Assembly (NCBI GenBank): GCA_002402295.1
Contig: DHFO01000060.1
Span: forward strand, 1 to 6,071
Length of the DNA stretch: 6,071 bases
Origin: Caldiserica bacterium UBA4822
Lineage (GTDB): Bacteria; Caldisericota; Caldisericia; Cryosericales; Cryosericaceae
Direction of reading: 5' to 3'
The position numbers and the translations under genes are program-made. The notes beneath the pieces are model-generated. The model saw only the letters and a program-made list of their open reading frames with translations. It had not been told where the DNA came from and made no database searches. Every line of letters begins with the position of its first letter. Positions within the stretch are counted from its first letter, which is position 1. This document shows positions 5,793 through 6,071 of this stretch, piece after piece.

Positions 5793-6071
5793 CAGCCACT
5801 GCTCCCCAGAACACCTCTGCCCGGGTGCGTCCCTGAGTGCAGTACCCTTGGCCGCTCCACGAACCCGTTCGTCCACGCGTGCCGCGGCTTTGTCCGGGAG
5901 TGAGTGATCCCCAGGTCCCGGCAGGCTTGGTCGAACTCGCCCTTAAACTCGCTCCCCCGGTCCGTGAGCACGCGCCGAAGCTTCCACCCCGCCCGGGCGA
6001 ACTGGGGCACGAGCACCTCGGTCAGGAACCGTGCTGCCTCCACAGAGTTGCGGGCGGGGATCACCTTCGCC
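5793..6071 (-). pseudogene. IS481-like transposase, 3' part with internal deletion
   Basis: The rve/DDE integrase core enters from the right edge already in frame (AKVIPARNSVEAARFL), so the GTG at 6064 is not the true start. VLTDRGSEF carries the second catalytic Asp, and HAWTNGFVER carries the catalytic Glu. Directly after FVER (about 5851) the frame changes: read from 5850 in the next frame, the sequence gives QGYCTQGRTRAEVFWGAVAD, which matches the far C-terminus of such transposases (HQGY..GRTPAEVFWG). The 40-50 residues that normally lie between are missing, so a deletion has joined the two parts out of frame. In the original frame translation ends at 5792. The left edge of the element is not identifiable; no terminal repeat was recognised. 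IS3-type rve proteins are an alternative, but the motif set differs from that of the IS3 fragment at 3962-4426. Confidence 0.82.

Noticed and set aside
5464..5814. Minus-strand frame of 116 codons starting FWGAVADAPTKEA
   Set aside because: Its first residues are the tail of the IS481-like transposase in the shifted frame; the rest is read-through into the leader and the dehydrogenase in the wrong frame. Not a separate gene.
3962..6071. A composite transposon made of two copies of one IS around the dehydrogenase
   Set aside because: The two remnants belong to different transposase groups and are opposite end fragments (a 5' end and a 3' end), so they cannot be matched flanking copies.
1..6071. 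tRNA, rRNA, CRISPR array or known riboswitch
   Set aside because: No cloverleaf, rRNA-like stretch, regularly spaced repeat or familiar aptamer core was seen on reading both strands; a covariance-model search would be the proper test.

Overview
The window (G+C roughly in the mid-50s percent) reads as an accessory stretch of an anaerobic bacterium. A tungsten-type aldehyde:ferredoxin oxidoreductase and a nickel-dependent 2-hydroxyacid racemase point to anaerobic metabolism, GTG and TTG starts are used, and two insertion-sequence remnants resemble elements common in Actinobacteria and other high-G+C lineages. The species cannot be named from the sequence. Every convincing gene is on the minus strand, so transcription runs from high to low coordinates.

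Layout in transcription order: (1) 6071-5793, the 3' part of an rve/DDE transposase (IS481-like) that enters from outside the window and carries an internal deletion with a frame change; (2) 5728-5651, an unusual leader with an 11-bp inverted repeat next to a small hairpin that covers a ribosome binding site; (3) 5644-4586, a YiaK/DlgD-type dehydrogenase; (4) 4585-4427, a spacer with one hairpin; (5) 4426-3962, the 5' end of an IS3-family element (terminal repeat, orfA, start of orfB), damaged by an apparent 2-bp duplication and then cut off; (6) 3961-3723, mostly unexplained sequence with short repeats; (7) 3722-3600, a possible 40-codon ORF with a strong ribosome binding site; (8) 3603-1762, the aldehyde:ferredoxin oxidoreductase; (9) 1765-1442, a possible 107-codon ORF; (10) 1445-171, a LarA-family racemase; (11) 170-1, no gene.

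The oxidoreductase, the 107-codon ORF and the racemase form a tight run with 4-base GTGA/TTGA overlaps and are probably one transcript. The three enzymes fit a shared theme of aldehyde and hydroxyacid or sugar-acid chemistry: aldehyde to acid (AOR), inversion at C2 of a 2-hydroxyacid (LarA family), and NAD(P)H-linked keto/hydroxy conversion of a sugar acid (YiaK family). That pathway is inference: the dehydrogenase is separated from the other two by IS debris and could be an independent arrival. Genes for the tungstopterin and nickel-pincer cofactors are not in the window.
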